From VRUE01 sp963702705 (GTDB taxonomy: Bacteria; Actinomycetota; Thermoleophilia; Solirubrobacterales; 70-9), in the NCBI GenBank assembly GCA_963702705.1, contig CAVPDR010000002.1:806001-870000 (forward strand): a stretch of 64,000 nucleotides of DNA, in the 5' to 3' direction. Positions within the stretch are counted from its first letter, which is position 1. Each line of letters opens with the position of its first letter. Of this stretch, positions 1 to 8,612 are shown piece after piece. Under the pieces are notes generated by a model. The model ran no database searches, had not been told where the DNA came from, and saw only the letters and a program-made list of their open reading frames with translations. The position numbers were made by a program, and so were the translations under genes.

Positions 1-2
1 GA

Positions 3-1901
3 AGCAGCACGATGCTGGACGAGATGATCAACTCGGTTGCCGGGACCCATACCCTCGCCGTCCTCAACTTCCGGCCCGAGTACTCGCTCGATTGGGGCGC
101 TTCGCCGATATATCGCCGCATCGCGCTGAAGCCGCTCGGACAACCGGACACCCGCGAGCTGCTGCGCGACATCGCCGGCGAGGACCCCTCGCTCGACGGG
201 CTGGAGGAGCCGATCCACGTCCGCACCGCGGGCAACCCCTTCTTCGTCGAGGAGATAGTCCGCGAGCTGGTCGAGGCAGGGCACTTCGAGGGCGAGCAGG
301 GTGCCTACCGCTTGGTGCGCCCGGTCGAGGAGGCGGGCGTTCCCGCCACCGTGCAGGCGGTCCTCGCCGCCCGCATCGACCGCCTTGACCCGGAGGCAAA
401 GCAGCTGCTCCAGGTCGCATCCGTCGTCGGCAAGGAGGTCGGAGCGCGGGCGCTCGGGCTTGTTGCGGGGCTCTCCGAGGAGGAATTGAACCCGGCGCTC
501 TGCGAGCTGGTCGACGGCGGCTTCCTCTATGAAGCGGAGCTCTACCCCGAGCGCGTGCTCGCCTTCCGCCACCCCCTCACCCAGGAGGTCGCCTATGGGA
601 CGCAGCTGGCGGACCGGCGGGCGGCTACCCATGCAGCCGCCGCCCATGCCCTGATCGAGCTCGAGCCCGAGCGCATGGACGAGCTGGCGGCCCTCGTCGC
701 CCATCATCTGGAGGCAGGAGGAGAAACGCTGGAAGCGGCGCGCTGGTCGGCTCGCGCCGCGCACTGGGCAGGACACACCCGACCCCAGGACGCGCTGCGG
801 CTCTGGCAGCGGGTGACCGCGCTCGTCGGCGCGCTGGAGGAGAACGAGGAGACCACGGCGCTGGCCGTCTCCTCGCGCCTGCTGCAGCTCGAATACGCCT
901 GGCGGCTGGGCATGGACCGCGAGGAAGCCGACGCCCTCGCCGCCGAGGCCAACGAGATCGCCGAGCGCATCGGCGACGTGCACTCGCTCGCCCTGCTGAA
1001 GCTGCTCACCAAGGCGACGCCCGGCAGGACGGAGCACTCCTCCGAATGGATCGCGGCCGCGACAGAAGCGATCGAGCTGGCCGACGAGGCCGGGGATCCA
1101 TCGCTGCGAATCGCGGTGCGCAGCGGCAGCGCCTACGCCTTCATGTGCGCCGGGGACCTCGAGGGGCTGGAACGAACAGCCGACGAGCTGCTCGAGCTCA
1201 CCGGCGACGACCCCAGCCTCGGCGCCGGAATCGTCGTCGACTGCCCGGTCGCCTGGGGCCTGATGGCGAAGGCGGTGGCCCTGCGCGAGCGCGACCGCCC
1301 CGAGCAAGCCGAGGAGCTGCTCGACGAGGCGCTGCGCATCACCGCTGAGCAGGACGACCCCGAGACCGAGGGCTGGGCGCGCGGATCGAAGAGCCTGCTG
1401 CTTGCCGACCGGGGCGACATGAAGGCGGCGCTCGCACTCTCCCGCCGCAACTGCGAGTCGATCGAACGGCTCGGCGACGTCTTCTCGCTGAGCACGGCAT
1501 TGACCTCGATGGCCTATGTGCAGATCGCGGCCGACGAGTTCGAGCAAGCGCTCGAAAGCGTCCAACTGGCCGACCGGCTCTACCGCGAAGCGATGGGCAC
1601 GGGCGGTGAGACCGAGGCCTGGCGCTCGACCCTGCGCGCCCGCGCCCTGCTCGGCCTCGGGCGCGCCGCGGAGGCACTGGAGGAGATCGAGTGGGCGGTG
1701 GACACCGCTGTACGGCGGGCGATGGGCTGGCAGATCCCCACCGCCTTCCACACCCTCGCCCAGGCCCGCGCCGCAGCCGGGACAACGGGCGTCGAGGATG
1801 CGCTTGCGCGGGCGACCGACGCCGCCACTGACCGAGCGCACCTGATGACGCTGCGCCGGATCGAAGCCGACCGCAGCTCGCTCCTCGCCGCCGCGAGATA
1901 G
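3..1901 (+). CDS. C-terminal part of a signal-transduction ATPase with TPR-like repeats (5' end outside window)
   Basis: The frame is open from base 3, so the gene begins upstream of the window. Residues 1-200 match the end of the AAA/NACHT-type ATPase module of adenylate-cyclase-linked or LuxR-type regulators. Visible blocks are a sensor-like TLAVLNFRPEY strand, GNPFFVEEIVREL, and a winged-helix segment around ARIDRLDPEAKQLLQVASVVG. The rest is Ala/Glu/Leu-rich paired helices typical of TPR-like repeats. No C-terminal LuxR helix-turn-helix is present, so the output domain (cyclase or DNA-binding) is probably N-terminal and not visible. The specific function is unknown. Confidence 0.75.
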   Translation, partial: SSTMLDEMINSVAGTHTLAVLNFRPEYSLDWGASPIYRRIALKPLGQPDTRELLRDIAGEDPSLDGLEEPIHVRTAGNPFFVEEIVRELVEAGHFEGEQGAYRLVRPVEEAGVPATVQAVLAARIDRLDPEAKQLLQVASVVGKEVGARALGLVAGLSEEELNPALCELVDGGFLYEAELYPERVLAFRHPLTQEVAYGTQLADRRAATHAAAAHALIELEPERMDELAALVAHHLEAGGETLEAARWSARAAHWAGHTRPQDALRLWQRVTALVGALEENEETTALAVSSRLLQLEYAWRLGMDREEADALAAEANEIAERIGDVHSLALLKLLTKATPGRTEHSSEWIAAATEAIELADEAGDPSLRIAVRSGSAYAFMCAGDLEGLERTADELLELTGDDPSLGAGIVVDCPVAWGLMAKAVALRERDRPEQAEELLDEALRITAEQDDPETEGWARGSKSLLLADRGDMKAALALSRRNCESIERLGDVFSLSTALTSMAYVQIAADEFEQALESVQLADRLYREAMGTGGETEAWRSTLRARALLGLGRAAEALEEIEWAVDTAVRRAMGWQIPTAFHTLAQARAAAGTTGVEDALARATDAATDRAHLMTLRRIEADRSSLLAAAR

Positions 1902-1921
1902 CTCGGCTGGACGAGAGGCGC

Positions 1922-2620
1922 CTAGCCGCGGTTGGCGCGGTGGCGCTCGAGCTCGGCCACCATCAGCTTGGTGTGGAGGGCGGCGATCAGGTCCTGCAGC
2001 GGCTGGGCGCCGGCCTCGAGCATCTCGACCACCCGCTCCGGTGAGACCTCGCCGGCGAGACGCTCCATGACCACCTCGACCTCCTGGCGGACCAGGTCTT
2101 CGATCGCGCTCTTGTAGCGCAGGGTGTCGTAGACGGTGAAGCCGATCTGCTCGTCGTAGCCGCCGGCGCGGAAGCGGCCGATCGCCTCGATGATCTTGAT
2201 GTCGGAGGGCGAGTAGCCGCGGCTGTTCGGGCTGAGGACCTCGAGCTTCTCGAGCCGGTCGAGCACGTCCTTGGGCACGCCGTAGCGTTCGCGCACCTCG
2301 GCGGCGCTGGTGCGGGTGCGCTCGCCGGCGAGAGCGCGATCGAGGATGCGATCCTCGAGTTCGACCAGGGCGCGGGCCCGCTCGGGGTCCTCGTCGAGCA
2401 CCGATTTGATCGCCTTCAGTGGCATGAAGCGCTCCTCCTGCAGCTGCTTGATCAGCCTGATCCGGTCGACGAACTCGGGCGGGTAGTAGGCCATGTTGCG
2501 GCTGGTCTTGACCGGCTCGGGCAGCAGGCCCTCGCGCAGGTAGTGCTTGATCGTCGGCGCCGGCACCCCGGAGGCCTCGGCCAGCTCCCCCATCCGCAGC
2601 AGGTCGCCGTTGGCGCTCAC
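1922..2620 (-). CDS. MerR family transcriptional regulator
   Basis: The N-terminus carries a MerR winged helix: RMGELAEASGVPAPTIKHYL is the recognition region, then a wing (NMAYYPPEFVDRIRLI) and the dimerisation helix. The C-terminal 130 residues hold no obvious metal-binding cysteines, so a small-molecule or acyl-CoA effector is more likely than a metal (inference). The start is GTG at 2618-2620. It is the last gene of the minus-strand acyl-CoA cluster and is the natural candidate regulator. A 43 bp palindrome lies 12 bp upstream of its start. Confidence 0.9.
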   Translation of the reverse strand: MSANGDLLRMGELAEASGVPAPTIKHYLREGLLPEPVKTSRNMAYYPPEFVDRIRLIKQLQEERFMPLKAIKSVLDEDPERARALVELEDRILDRALAGERTRTSAAEVRERYGVPKDVLDRLEKLEVLSPNSRGYSPSDIKIIEAIGRFRAGGYDEQIGFTVYDTLRYKSAIEDLVRQEVEVVMERLAGEVSPERVVEMLEAGAQPLQDLIAALHTKLMVAELERHRANRG

Positions 2621-2631
2621 ACCAATCCCCT

Positions 2632-2674
2632 CCGCTGTTCCTTTTCTGCATATATCCGTGAAAAGGAACAGCGG
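2632..2674. repeat. 43 bp palindrome A upstream of the MerR gene
   Basis: Perfect 14 bp arms CCGCTGTTCCTTTT (2632-2645) and its complement (2661-2674) flank a 15 bp AT-rich centre containing CATATAT. It lies between the CoA-transferase stop and the MerR GTG. The T4/A4 flanks of the centre and the TATAT core resemble palindrome B at 4820-4858. It could be a MerR operator, an intra-operon terminator, or a diverged member of the 49 bp palindrome family found at 23.7-34.5 kb. Confidence 0.7.
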
Positions 2675-2693
2675 AACGTCGAGATTCGGTACT

Positions 2694-3929
2694 TCATGCG
2701 CGGAAGGTCGTGGCGGAGTCGGCGCTGGGGCCCGCCGCAGCGCCCGACTCCAGCATCGCCGCGACTTCTTCGTCGGAGTAGCCGGCCTCGCGCAGGATCT
2801 GCTCGGTGTGCTCGCCGAAGGCGGGGGCGGGCCGGGTCGGGTCGGCAGGGGTGCGGCTCATCTTCACCGGAGCGCCGAGCTGGCGCACGGTCCCGAGGCC
2901 CGGCTGCTCCATCTCGACCACCATCCGGCGGGCACGGACCAGCTCGGAATCGAGCGCCTCGTCGACGTCGAGCACCGGCTCGATGCAACAGTCGTGCTCG
3001 TCGTTGAAGGCCTTCCACTCGTCGCGGCCGCGAGAGCGGAAGACCTCGGCGACCTGGCGCCAGCCATCGCTGCCCGGCGCCTCGAACTGCACCTCGATCA
3101 GGTCGGGACGATCGACGCCGTTGCAGAAGGCGGCCCAGAACTTCGGCTCCAGAGCGCCGCAGGTGATCCAGCCGTCGGCGGCCTCGTAGGGCATGTAACA
3201 GACCAGGCCGCCGGCGAGCTGCTGCTCGCCGCGGCGCGGCACCTCGCCGTCGCAGAAGTAGCGGCCGGCCACCATCGCCAGCCAGGAGAGGGCGCCGTCG
3301 GCCATCGAGACGTCGACCAGCTGCCCCTCGCCGGAGCGGCGGCGCTCGTGCAGCGCCGCCATCACGCCGAAGGCAGCCATCAAACCGCCGCCACCGAGGT
3401 CGGCGATCTGACCGGCCGACTGCACCGGCGGGCCGTCGACGGCCCCGGTCAGGCCGAGCAGGCCGACGAGGCCGAGGTAGTTCATGTCGTGGCCGGCGCG
3501 CTGGGTGTAGGGGCCGTCCTGGCCGTAGCCGGTGATCGCGCAGAAGACGATCGCCGGGTTGGCCTCGCGCATGCGCTCGTAGCCGACGCCGAGGCGGTCG
3601 AGCACGCCGGGGCGGAAGCCGTCGAGGACGACGTCGTATCGCTCGACCAGTCGCAAAAGCGCCTCACGGCCCTGCTCGTTCTTCAGGTCGAGGCGAACCG
3701 AGCGCTTGCCACGGTTGAGCGAGAGATAGAGCGCCGAGCGCGTGCCCAGCGCCTGCTGCTCGTCGCTGCCGTAGTAGGGCGGCGCCCAGCGGATGTAGTC
3801 GCCCATCCCGGTGTCCTCGACCTTGAGCACCTCGGCGCCCAGGTCGGCGAGCAGTAGCGAGCAGAAGCCCCCCGGCAAGAGCCGGGTCAGGTCGAGGACC
3901 CTGACGTCGCTAAGCGGGAGAGCGCTCAC
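2694..3929 (-). CDS. CaiB/BaiF family III CoA-transferase (alpha-methylacyl-CoA racemase-like)
   Basis: The 411-residue length fits the family. The N-terminal LSDVRVLDLTRLLPGGFC block, GAEVLKVED and NRGKRSVRLDLK are typical of CaiB/BaiF proteins. His147 (GHDMNY) and Asp177 (IADLGGG) are 30 residues apart, matching the catalytic His/Asp pair of bacterial alpha-methylacyl-CoA racemases; Asp is also the nucleophile of true CoA-transferases. It either moves CoA between acids or epimerises a 2-methylacyl-CoA, and sequence alone does not decide. Its start overlaps the end of the BKACE gene by 20 bp, so the two are translationally coupled. Confidence 0.9.
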   Translation of the reverse strand: MSALPLSDVRVLDLTRLLPGGFCSLLLADLGAEVLKVEDTGMGDYIRWAPPYYGSDEQQALGTRSALYLSLNRGKRSVRLDLKNEQGREALLRLVERYDVVLDGFRPGVLDRLGVGYERMREANPAIVFCAITGYGQDGPYTQRAGHDMNYLGLVGLLGLTGAVDGPPVQSAGQIADLGGGGLMAAFGVMAALHERRRSGEGQLVDVSMADGALSWLAMVAGRYFCDGEVPRRGEQQLAGGLVCYMPYEAADGWITCGALEPKFWAAFCNGVDRPDLIEVQFEAPGSDGWRQVAEVFRSRGRDEWKAFNDEHDCCIEPVLDVDEALDSELVRARRMVVEMEQPGLGTVRQLGAPVKMSRTPADPTRPAPAFGEHTEQILREAGYSDEEVAAMLESGAAAGPSADSATTFRA

Positions 3930-4806
3930 GCTTCGGCACTCCCAGAAGCTCGCGGGCCTCGGCGACCGAGGCGACCCTGCGGCCGACGTCCTCCGCCATC
4001 TGCCGCGCCTTGGCGATCAGGTCGCCGTTGGAGCGGCACATCTCGCCGTTAGGCAGGTAGAGGTTGTCCTCGACCCCGGCGCGGACGTTGCCGCCCATCA
4101 CCAGCGCGGTGCCGAGCAGTTTCCACTGGTCGCGCGAGATGCCGATCACCTGCCACTGGTTCTCGCCCTCGGCGCCGCCGGGGATCTGGTCGGACATCAG
4201 GGTGACGTTGCGCGGCGTCGGCCGGATGCCGCCGTTGACCCCCATCACCAGCGAGATCTGCAGCGGCGTCCGCTCCAGCAGCCCCATGTCGATCAGCGGG
4301 TCGAGGTTGGCGACGTGGCCGGCGTCGAAGCACTCGTGCTCGGGCTTGATCCCCAGCTCCCGCATCGCCGTGAGGAACTCGATGATCGTGTCGAAGCTGT
4401 TCTCGAAGACCGCCTTGAAGACGAAGTCCTTGCGCCGCGGCGAGTACTTGGCGTAGTTCATCGAGCTCATGTTGAGCGCGGCGACATCGGGCCGGAGCGC
4501 CCGCAGGTACTCGATCCGCTTCTCGATCGGGATCCCGATCGCCCCGGTCGAGTAGTTGACGATCACGTCGCCGACCTCGGCCAGGATCGCCTCGGTGATC
4601 GCCTTGAAGTCCTCGACCTCGTAGGAGGGCGTGCCGTCGGGCTTGCGGGCGTGGATGTGAATCTGCGAGGCGCCCTCGTCGACGGCGCGCCGCGCCTCCG
4701 CCGCATACTCCTCGGGCGTGTAGGGGATCGCCGGGCACTGGTCGCGGTTGGCGATCACACCGCTGATCGAGCAGCTGATTACAACTGGATCGTCAAACGA
4801 GCTCAC
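3910..4806 (-). CDS. BKACE family beta-keto acid cleavage enzyme (3-keto-5-aminohexanoate cleavage protein-like, DUF849)
   Basis: Zn-dependent enzymes of this family combine a beta-keto acid with acetyl-CoA to give acetoacetate and a new acyl-CoA. The HIHAR motif (His50 and His52) supplies the two zinc-binding histidines, followed by a TIM-barrel pattern including FDAGH, LVMGVNGG and MGGNVRAGVEDN, the last carrying the conserved acidic residue. I chose GTG at 4804-4806 because AAAGGGGTGGGGG lies at ribosome-binding distance; an earlier GTG at 4813-4815 has no spacing. The substrate is not readable, but neighbouring CoA-transferase, carboxylase and hydratase point to acyl-CoA catabolism. Confidence 0.9.
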   Translation of the reverse strand: MSSFDDPVVISCSISGVIANRDQCPAIPYTPEEYAAEARRAVDEGASQIHIHARKPDGTPSYEVEDFKAITEAILAEVGDVIVNYSTGAIGIPIEKRIEYLRALRPDVAALNMSSMNYAKYSPRRKDFVFKAVFENSFDTIIEFLTAMRELGIKPEHECFDAGHVANLDPLIDMGLLERTPLQISLVMGVNGGIRPTPRNVTLMSDQIPGGAEGENQWQVIGISRDQWKLLGTALVMGGNVRAGVEDNLYLPNGEMCRSNGDLIAKARQMAEDVGRRVASVAEARELLGVPKRERSPA

Positions 4807-4819
4807 TTCCCCCACCCCT

Positions 4820-4858
4820 TTGGCGAGTTATCCGTGTATATGACGGAAAAGTCGCCAA
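4820..4858. repeat. 39 bp imperfect palindrome B upstream of the BKACE gene
   Basis: Arms 4820-4835 and 4843-4858 (TTGGCGAGTTATCCGT and its near complement, 13 of 16 pairs) flank GTATATG. It occupies the gap between the carboxylase stop and the BKACE start, ending 14 bp before the chosen GTG. The inner part TCCGTGTATATGACGGA is a near-perfect palindrome and resembles the centre of palindrome A. Confidence 0.65.
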
Positions 4859-4864
4859 TGCCCG

Positions 4865-6457
4865 TCATACCGGCATCACCCCGTGGCGCTTGCGCGGCTT
4901 TTCGACGTGCTTGTTGGCGGCCATCTTCAGGGCGTTGGCGATCGTCGGCCGGGTCTCGCGCGGGTCGATCACGTCGTCGATCACGGCGTTGCCGGCGGCG
5001 ATGTAGGGGTCGATCTGCTCGCGCACCGCGTTCAGCATCGACTCGCGGGTCGCCTCGGGGTCGTCGGAGGCCTCGATCATCGAGCGGCCGATGATTTCGA
5101 CCGCGCCCTCGGCTCCCATCACCGAGATCTCGGCGCCGGGCCAGGCGACGATCAGGTCCGGCTCGTAGGCCTTGCCGCACATGACGTAGTAGCCGGCGCC
5201 GTAGGCCTTGCGCACGATCACCGTCACCTTCGGCACGGTGGCGCGACTGACCGCGTAGAGCATCTTGGCGCCGTGGCGGATGATCCCGGCGTGCTCGACC
5301 TTGGCGCCGACCATGAAGCCGGGCACGTCCTGAAGGAAGACGAGCGGGATGTTGAAGGCGTCGCAGAGGTTGATGAAGCGCGCCGCCTTGTCGGCCGAGT
5401 CGTTGTCGAGGATGCCGGCCAGCTGCTTGGGCTGGTTGGCGACGATCCCGGCCGGGCGACCGCCGAAGCGGGCGAAACAGGTGATCAGCGTCTTGGCGAA
5501 CTTCGGCTTGAGGTCGAAGAACTCGCCGTCGTCGACGATCTCGCGGATCACGTCGTACATGTCGTAGGGCTGGCGCGATGAGTCGGGGACGATCTCCATC
5601 AGCTTCTCGGAGGCGCGCTCGATCGGGTCCGAGACCTCGCGCACGGGAGGCTTCTCTTCCCAGTTGGACGGGAAGAAGGAGAGGTATGTCTTGATCGCGG
5701 CGATGCACTCGTCGTCGTCCTTCACCTCGAGGTCCCCCACGCCCGATTTGCGACAGTGGACCTTGGCCCCGCCGAGCTCCTCCATCGTGATGTCCTCGCC
5801 GGTGACCGCCTTGGTCAGGTGCGGGCCGGCGAGCGCCATCGCGCCCTGGCCGGAGACCATCGGCACGAAGTCAGCCAGCGCCGGGATGTAGGCGGTGCCG
5901 GCGGCGCAGGGCCCCATCATCGCCGCCACCATCGGAATCACGCCCGACATCTCGACCTCCTCGCGGAAGAGGTGGCCGGAGCCGGCAAAGAGCGAGCCCG
6001 CCGCCTCCTGGATGCGGGCGCCGGCCGAATCAAGCAGCCAGATGAAGGGCATCCGCTTGGAGAGGGCCATCTCGCGCAGGCGGGTGACCTTGAGCTCGCC
6101 GGTCATCCCCATCGAGCCGGCCATCACGGTGAAGTCGTAGGCGGCGATGCAGCAGGGACGGCCGTCGACGTCGCCCCAGCCGCTGATCACGCCGTCGGCG
6201 GGAGCCTCCTTGCCGTCCATCGCCCGCTGGGCGAAGTGGGGCCGGCCGTGGATGCCCATCTCGACGAAGCTGCCCTCGTCGACCAGCAGGGCGATCCGCT
6301 CGCGCGCCGTCAGCTTGCCGCGCTCGTGCTGCTTGGCGATCTTCTCCTCGCCGCCGCCCAGCTTGGCCTTGGCGCGCCGCTCGTGCAGCTGCTCGGTGAG
6401 GTCTCCCAGCGGGGCCGTGCCCGGCAGCAGGTGCTTCGTCTCCTGATCGGTCGCCAC
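4865..6457 (-). CDS. acyl-CoA carboxylase carboxyltransferase (beta) subunit, propionyl-/methylcrotonyl-CoA type
   Basis: The 530-residue protein has both crotonase-like carboxyltransferase halves. The first includes RERIALLVDEGSFVE and GVISGWGDVDGRPC; the second includes GGRPAGIVANQP, FLQDVPGFMVG and MCGKAYEPDLIVAWPGAEISVMG. It transfers CO2 from a biotin carrier to an acyl-CoA; the matching biotin carboxylase subunit is not in this window. The frame stays open 67 codons upstream, but the GTG at 6455-6457 overlaps the hydratase stop by one base, leaves a normal N-terminus and is the likely start. Confidence 0.93.
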   Translation of the reverse strand: MATDQETKHLLPGTAPLGDLTEQLHERRAKAKLGGGEEKIAKQHERGKLTARERIALLVDEGSFVEMGIHGRPHFAQRAMDGKEAPADGVISGWGDVDGRPCCIAAYDFTVMAGSMGMTGELKVTRLREMALSKRMPFIWLLDSAGARIQEAAGSLFAGSGHLFREEVEMSGVIPMVAAMMGPCAAGTAYIPALADFVPMVSGQGAMALAGPHLTKAVTGEDITMEELGGAKVHCRKSGVGDLEVKDDDECIAAIKTYLSFFPSNWEEKPPVREVSDPIERASEKLMEIVPDSSRQPYDMYDVIREIVDDGEFFDLKPKFAKTLITCFARFGGRPAGIVANQPKQLAGILDNDSADKAARFINLCDAFNIPLVFLQDVPGFMVGAKVEHAGIIRHGAKMLYAVSRATVPKVTVIVRKAYGAGYYVMCGKAYEPDLIVAWPGAEISVMGAEGAVEIIGRSMIEASDDPEATRESMLNAVREQIDPYIAAGNAVIDDVIDPRETRPTIANALKMAANKHVEKPRKRHGVMPV

Positions 6458-7239
6458 TACCGTCCCTTCCACTGCGGGTCGCGTTTCTCGAAGAATGCGG
6501 TGACGCCCTCGACGATGTCCTCGGTCGAGAAGGTGAGCGAGAGCTGCGAGCGCAGGTACTCGAGCGCGTCGTCGACAGCCATGTCCTGCTGGCGATACAT
6601 CGCGTCGTGGCCGAGCCGCATCAGCACCGGGCTCTTGGAGGCCAGCTTGGTCGCCCAATCGGCGACGGCGGCATCGAACTCTCCGGCCGGTACGACCTTG
6701 TTGGCGAGCCCGAACTCAACCGCCTGCTCGGCACTCAGCCGCTCGCCCAGCAGCATCATCTCGTTGACCTTCTTGCGCGGGACGTTGCGGTAGATGATCG
6801 CCATGATCATGTACGGGAAGGCGCCGACGTTGATCTCGGGCGTGCCGAAGGTCGCACCCTCTTTGGCGATCAGCAGGTCGCAGGAGAGGGCGAGCCCCAT
6901 CCCCCCCGCCAGCACGTGGCCGTTGGCGGCGCAGAGGCTCGGCTTGCCCAGACGCGGCATCAGGCGGAAGAATTCGAGGAAGAGGTCTGTGGCGAAGTGT
7001 TTGGCGACGAGCGGCACGTCGGCGGCGAAGCCACCCAGGTCGGCGCCGGCGCAGAAGACCTTGTCCCCCGCCCCGGTCAGCACCACCGCCCGCACGTCCT
7101 CGGAGTCGCGCGCCGTCTTCATCGCGTCGACCAGCTCGGCAAGCATCTGGCCGGAGAGCATGTTGCGCTTCTCCGGGTTGTTCAGCGTCACCGTGGCTAC
7201 GCCCTCGACGACCTCGTACTTGACCACCTCGTAGTCCAT
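6457..7239 (-). CDS. enoyl-CoA hydratase/isomerase family protein
   Basis: A 260-residue crotonase fold starting at ATG 7237-7239 (MDYEVVKYEV). The oxyanion-hole segments are FCAGADLGGF and ANGHVLAGGMGLALS, and the region where crotonases place a catalytic Glu reads FGTPEINVGAFPYM. It probably hydrates or isomerises an enoyl-CoA in the same pathway as the downstream carboxylase, with which it shares a one-base stop/start overlap. It is the first gene of the minus-strand operon and is divergent from the acyl-CoA dehydrogenase at 7387. Confidence 0.92.
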   Translation of the reverse strand: MDYEVVKYEVVEGVATVTLNNPEKRNMLSGQMLAELVDAMKTARDSEDVRAVVLTGAGDKVFCAGADLGGFAADVPLVAKHFATDLFLEFFRLMPRLGKPSLCAANGHVLAGGMGLALSCDLLIAKEGATFGTPEINVGAFPYMIMAIIYRNVPRKKVNEMMLLGERLSAEQAVEFGLANKVVPAGEFDAAVADWATKLASKSPVLMRLGHDAMYRQQDMAVDDALEYLRSQLSLTFSTEDIVEGVTAFFEKRDPQWKGR

Positions 7240-7301
7240 AGGCGAGGACCATAGCCGAACCGCGCTGAAAGTAGGAAGTGCTACTGTCCACCCGCGCAAG
7301 A

Positions 7302-7348
7302 CGTGTCTGAGGTTTTCCCACGGTATGTCGTGGCCAAACTCAGACACG
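7302..7348. promoter_or_regulatory. 47 bp hairpin in the divergent promoter/leader between hydratase and acyl-CoA dehydrogenase
   Basis: CGTGTCTGAG (7302-7311) pairs with CTCAGACACG (7339-7348). Inside, TTT and CCACG pair with AAA and CGTGG around a GTATGT loop, giving a nearly continuous stem of about 18 pairs with a small bulge. It sits 38 bp before the dehydrogenase start. It may be a repressor operator for the divergent genes or a leader structure in the dehydrogenase mRNA. Confidence 0.6.
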
Positions 7349-7386
7349 CCCGGGCGGATCACAACTTCGAACGAGGAGAGAGACCA

Positions 7387-8604
7387 GTGGCGACCGCGAC
7401 GACCAACGGCTCCAAAGTCATCAAGCCCGACCACCAAGCAGGGCGCAAGCACTTCATCTTCAGCCAGGAGCACGAAGACCTGCGCGAGTCGATGCAGTCA
7501 TGGGTGAAGAAGGAGCTGTGGCCGCACCGCAACGAGTGGGAGGACACCTACTGGGACTCCGCCGCGATGAAGCGCGCCGGCGAGCTCGGCTTCCTCGGCC
7601 TCTGCTTCCCCGAGGAGTACGGCGGACAGGGCGGCGACTACTTCTACTCGCTGGTCCGCGCCGAGTGCATGAGCTACTCCGGCTCGGGCGGCACCAACAT
7701 GGGCTTCGCCGTGCAGAGCGACATGGTCCTGCCCCCGATCCACCTGCTCGGCACCGAGGAGCAGAAGCGAAAGTACCTCGAACCCGGCCTCAAGGGCGAG
7801 AAGATCGGCTGCATCGCGATCACCGAGCCGGGCGCCGGCTCCGACGTCGCCGGCATCCGCACGAGCGCAATCCTCGACGGCGACGAATACGTGATCAACG
7901 GCTCCAAGACCTTCATCACCAACGGCCCGCGCGCCGACTTCATCGTTCTCGTCACCAAGACCGATCCCAGTGCCCGCCACGAGGGCATCACGCTCTTCGT
8001 CCTGCCGCTGCGCGACGAGGAGGGCAACCACGTGCCCGGTTTCACCGTCTCGGCCGAGCTGGAGAAGATGGGCATGCACGCCTCCGACACCGGCGAGCTC
8101 TCCTTCGAAGACGTCCGCGTACCCGCCGACGCCGTCCTCGGCGAAGTCGGCAAGGGCTTCTACCACATCGCCTGGGAGCTCCAGGGCGAGCGGCTGGTCG
8201 CCGCCGCCGGCTGCCACGCGGGGGCGGAGCGGATGATCGAGAAGACGATCGAGTACGCCAAGGAGCGCGAAGCCTTCGGCCGCCCGATCGGCAAATTCCA
8301 GGCCCTGCGCCACAAGATCGCCGAGATGGCGACGAAGACAGAGGCCGCGAAGCAGTTCACCTACGCCACCGCCTGGCGCTTCGCCAACGGCGAGTACCCG
8401 GTGCGCGAGATCACGATGGCGAAGCTCTACGCCTCCCGCATCTGCTGCGAGGTGGCCGACGACGCCGTCCAGATCCTCGGCGGCTACGGCTACATGAAGG
8501 AGTACGAGATCGAGCGGGCCTTCCGCGACGTCCGCCTCAACCGAATCGGCGCCGGCACCGACGAGGTGATGCTCGACGTGATCGGGCGGAGTTACGGGCT
8601 GTAG
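7387..8604 (+). CDS. acyl-CoA dehydrogenase (isovaleryl-/long-chain type active site)
   Basis: A 405-residue flavoprotein forming a 2,3-enoyl-CoA with FAD and ETF. GTG at 7387-7389 follows a GAGGAGA ribosome-binding site; the longer upstream frame lacks one. Family motifs are EEYGGQGGDYFY, ITEPGAGSDVAGI, GSKTFITNG and the C-terminal REAFGRPIGKFQ and ILGGYGYMKEYEIERAFRD. The C-terminal position that carries Glu in MCAD is Ala (IGAGTDEV), while Glu268 in GERLVAAAG matches the isovaleryl-CoA dehydrogenase base. It likely works with the divergent acyl-CoA operon. Confidence 0.94.
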   Translation: MATATTNGSKVIKPDHQAGRKHFIFSQEHEDLRESMQSWVKKELWPHRNEWEDTYWDSAAMKRAGELGFLGLCFPEEYGGQGGDYFYSLVRAECMSYSGSGGTNMGFAVQSDMVLPPIHLLGTEEQKRKYLEPGLKGEKIGCIAITEPGAGSDVAGIRTSAILDGDEYVINGSKTFITNGPRADFIVLVTKTDPSARHEGITLFVLPLRDEEGNHVPGFTVSAELEKMGMHASDTGELSFEDVRVPADAVLGEVGKGFYHIAWELQGERLVAAAGCHAGAERMIEKTIEYAKEREAFGRPIGKFQALRHKIAEMATKTEAAKQFTYATAWRFANGEYPVREITMAKLYASRICCEVADDAVQILGGYGYMKEYEIERAFRDVRLNRIGAGTDEVMLDVIGRSYGL

Positions 8605-8612
8605 AGACCGCC

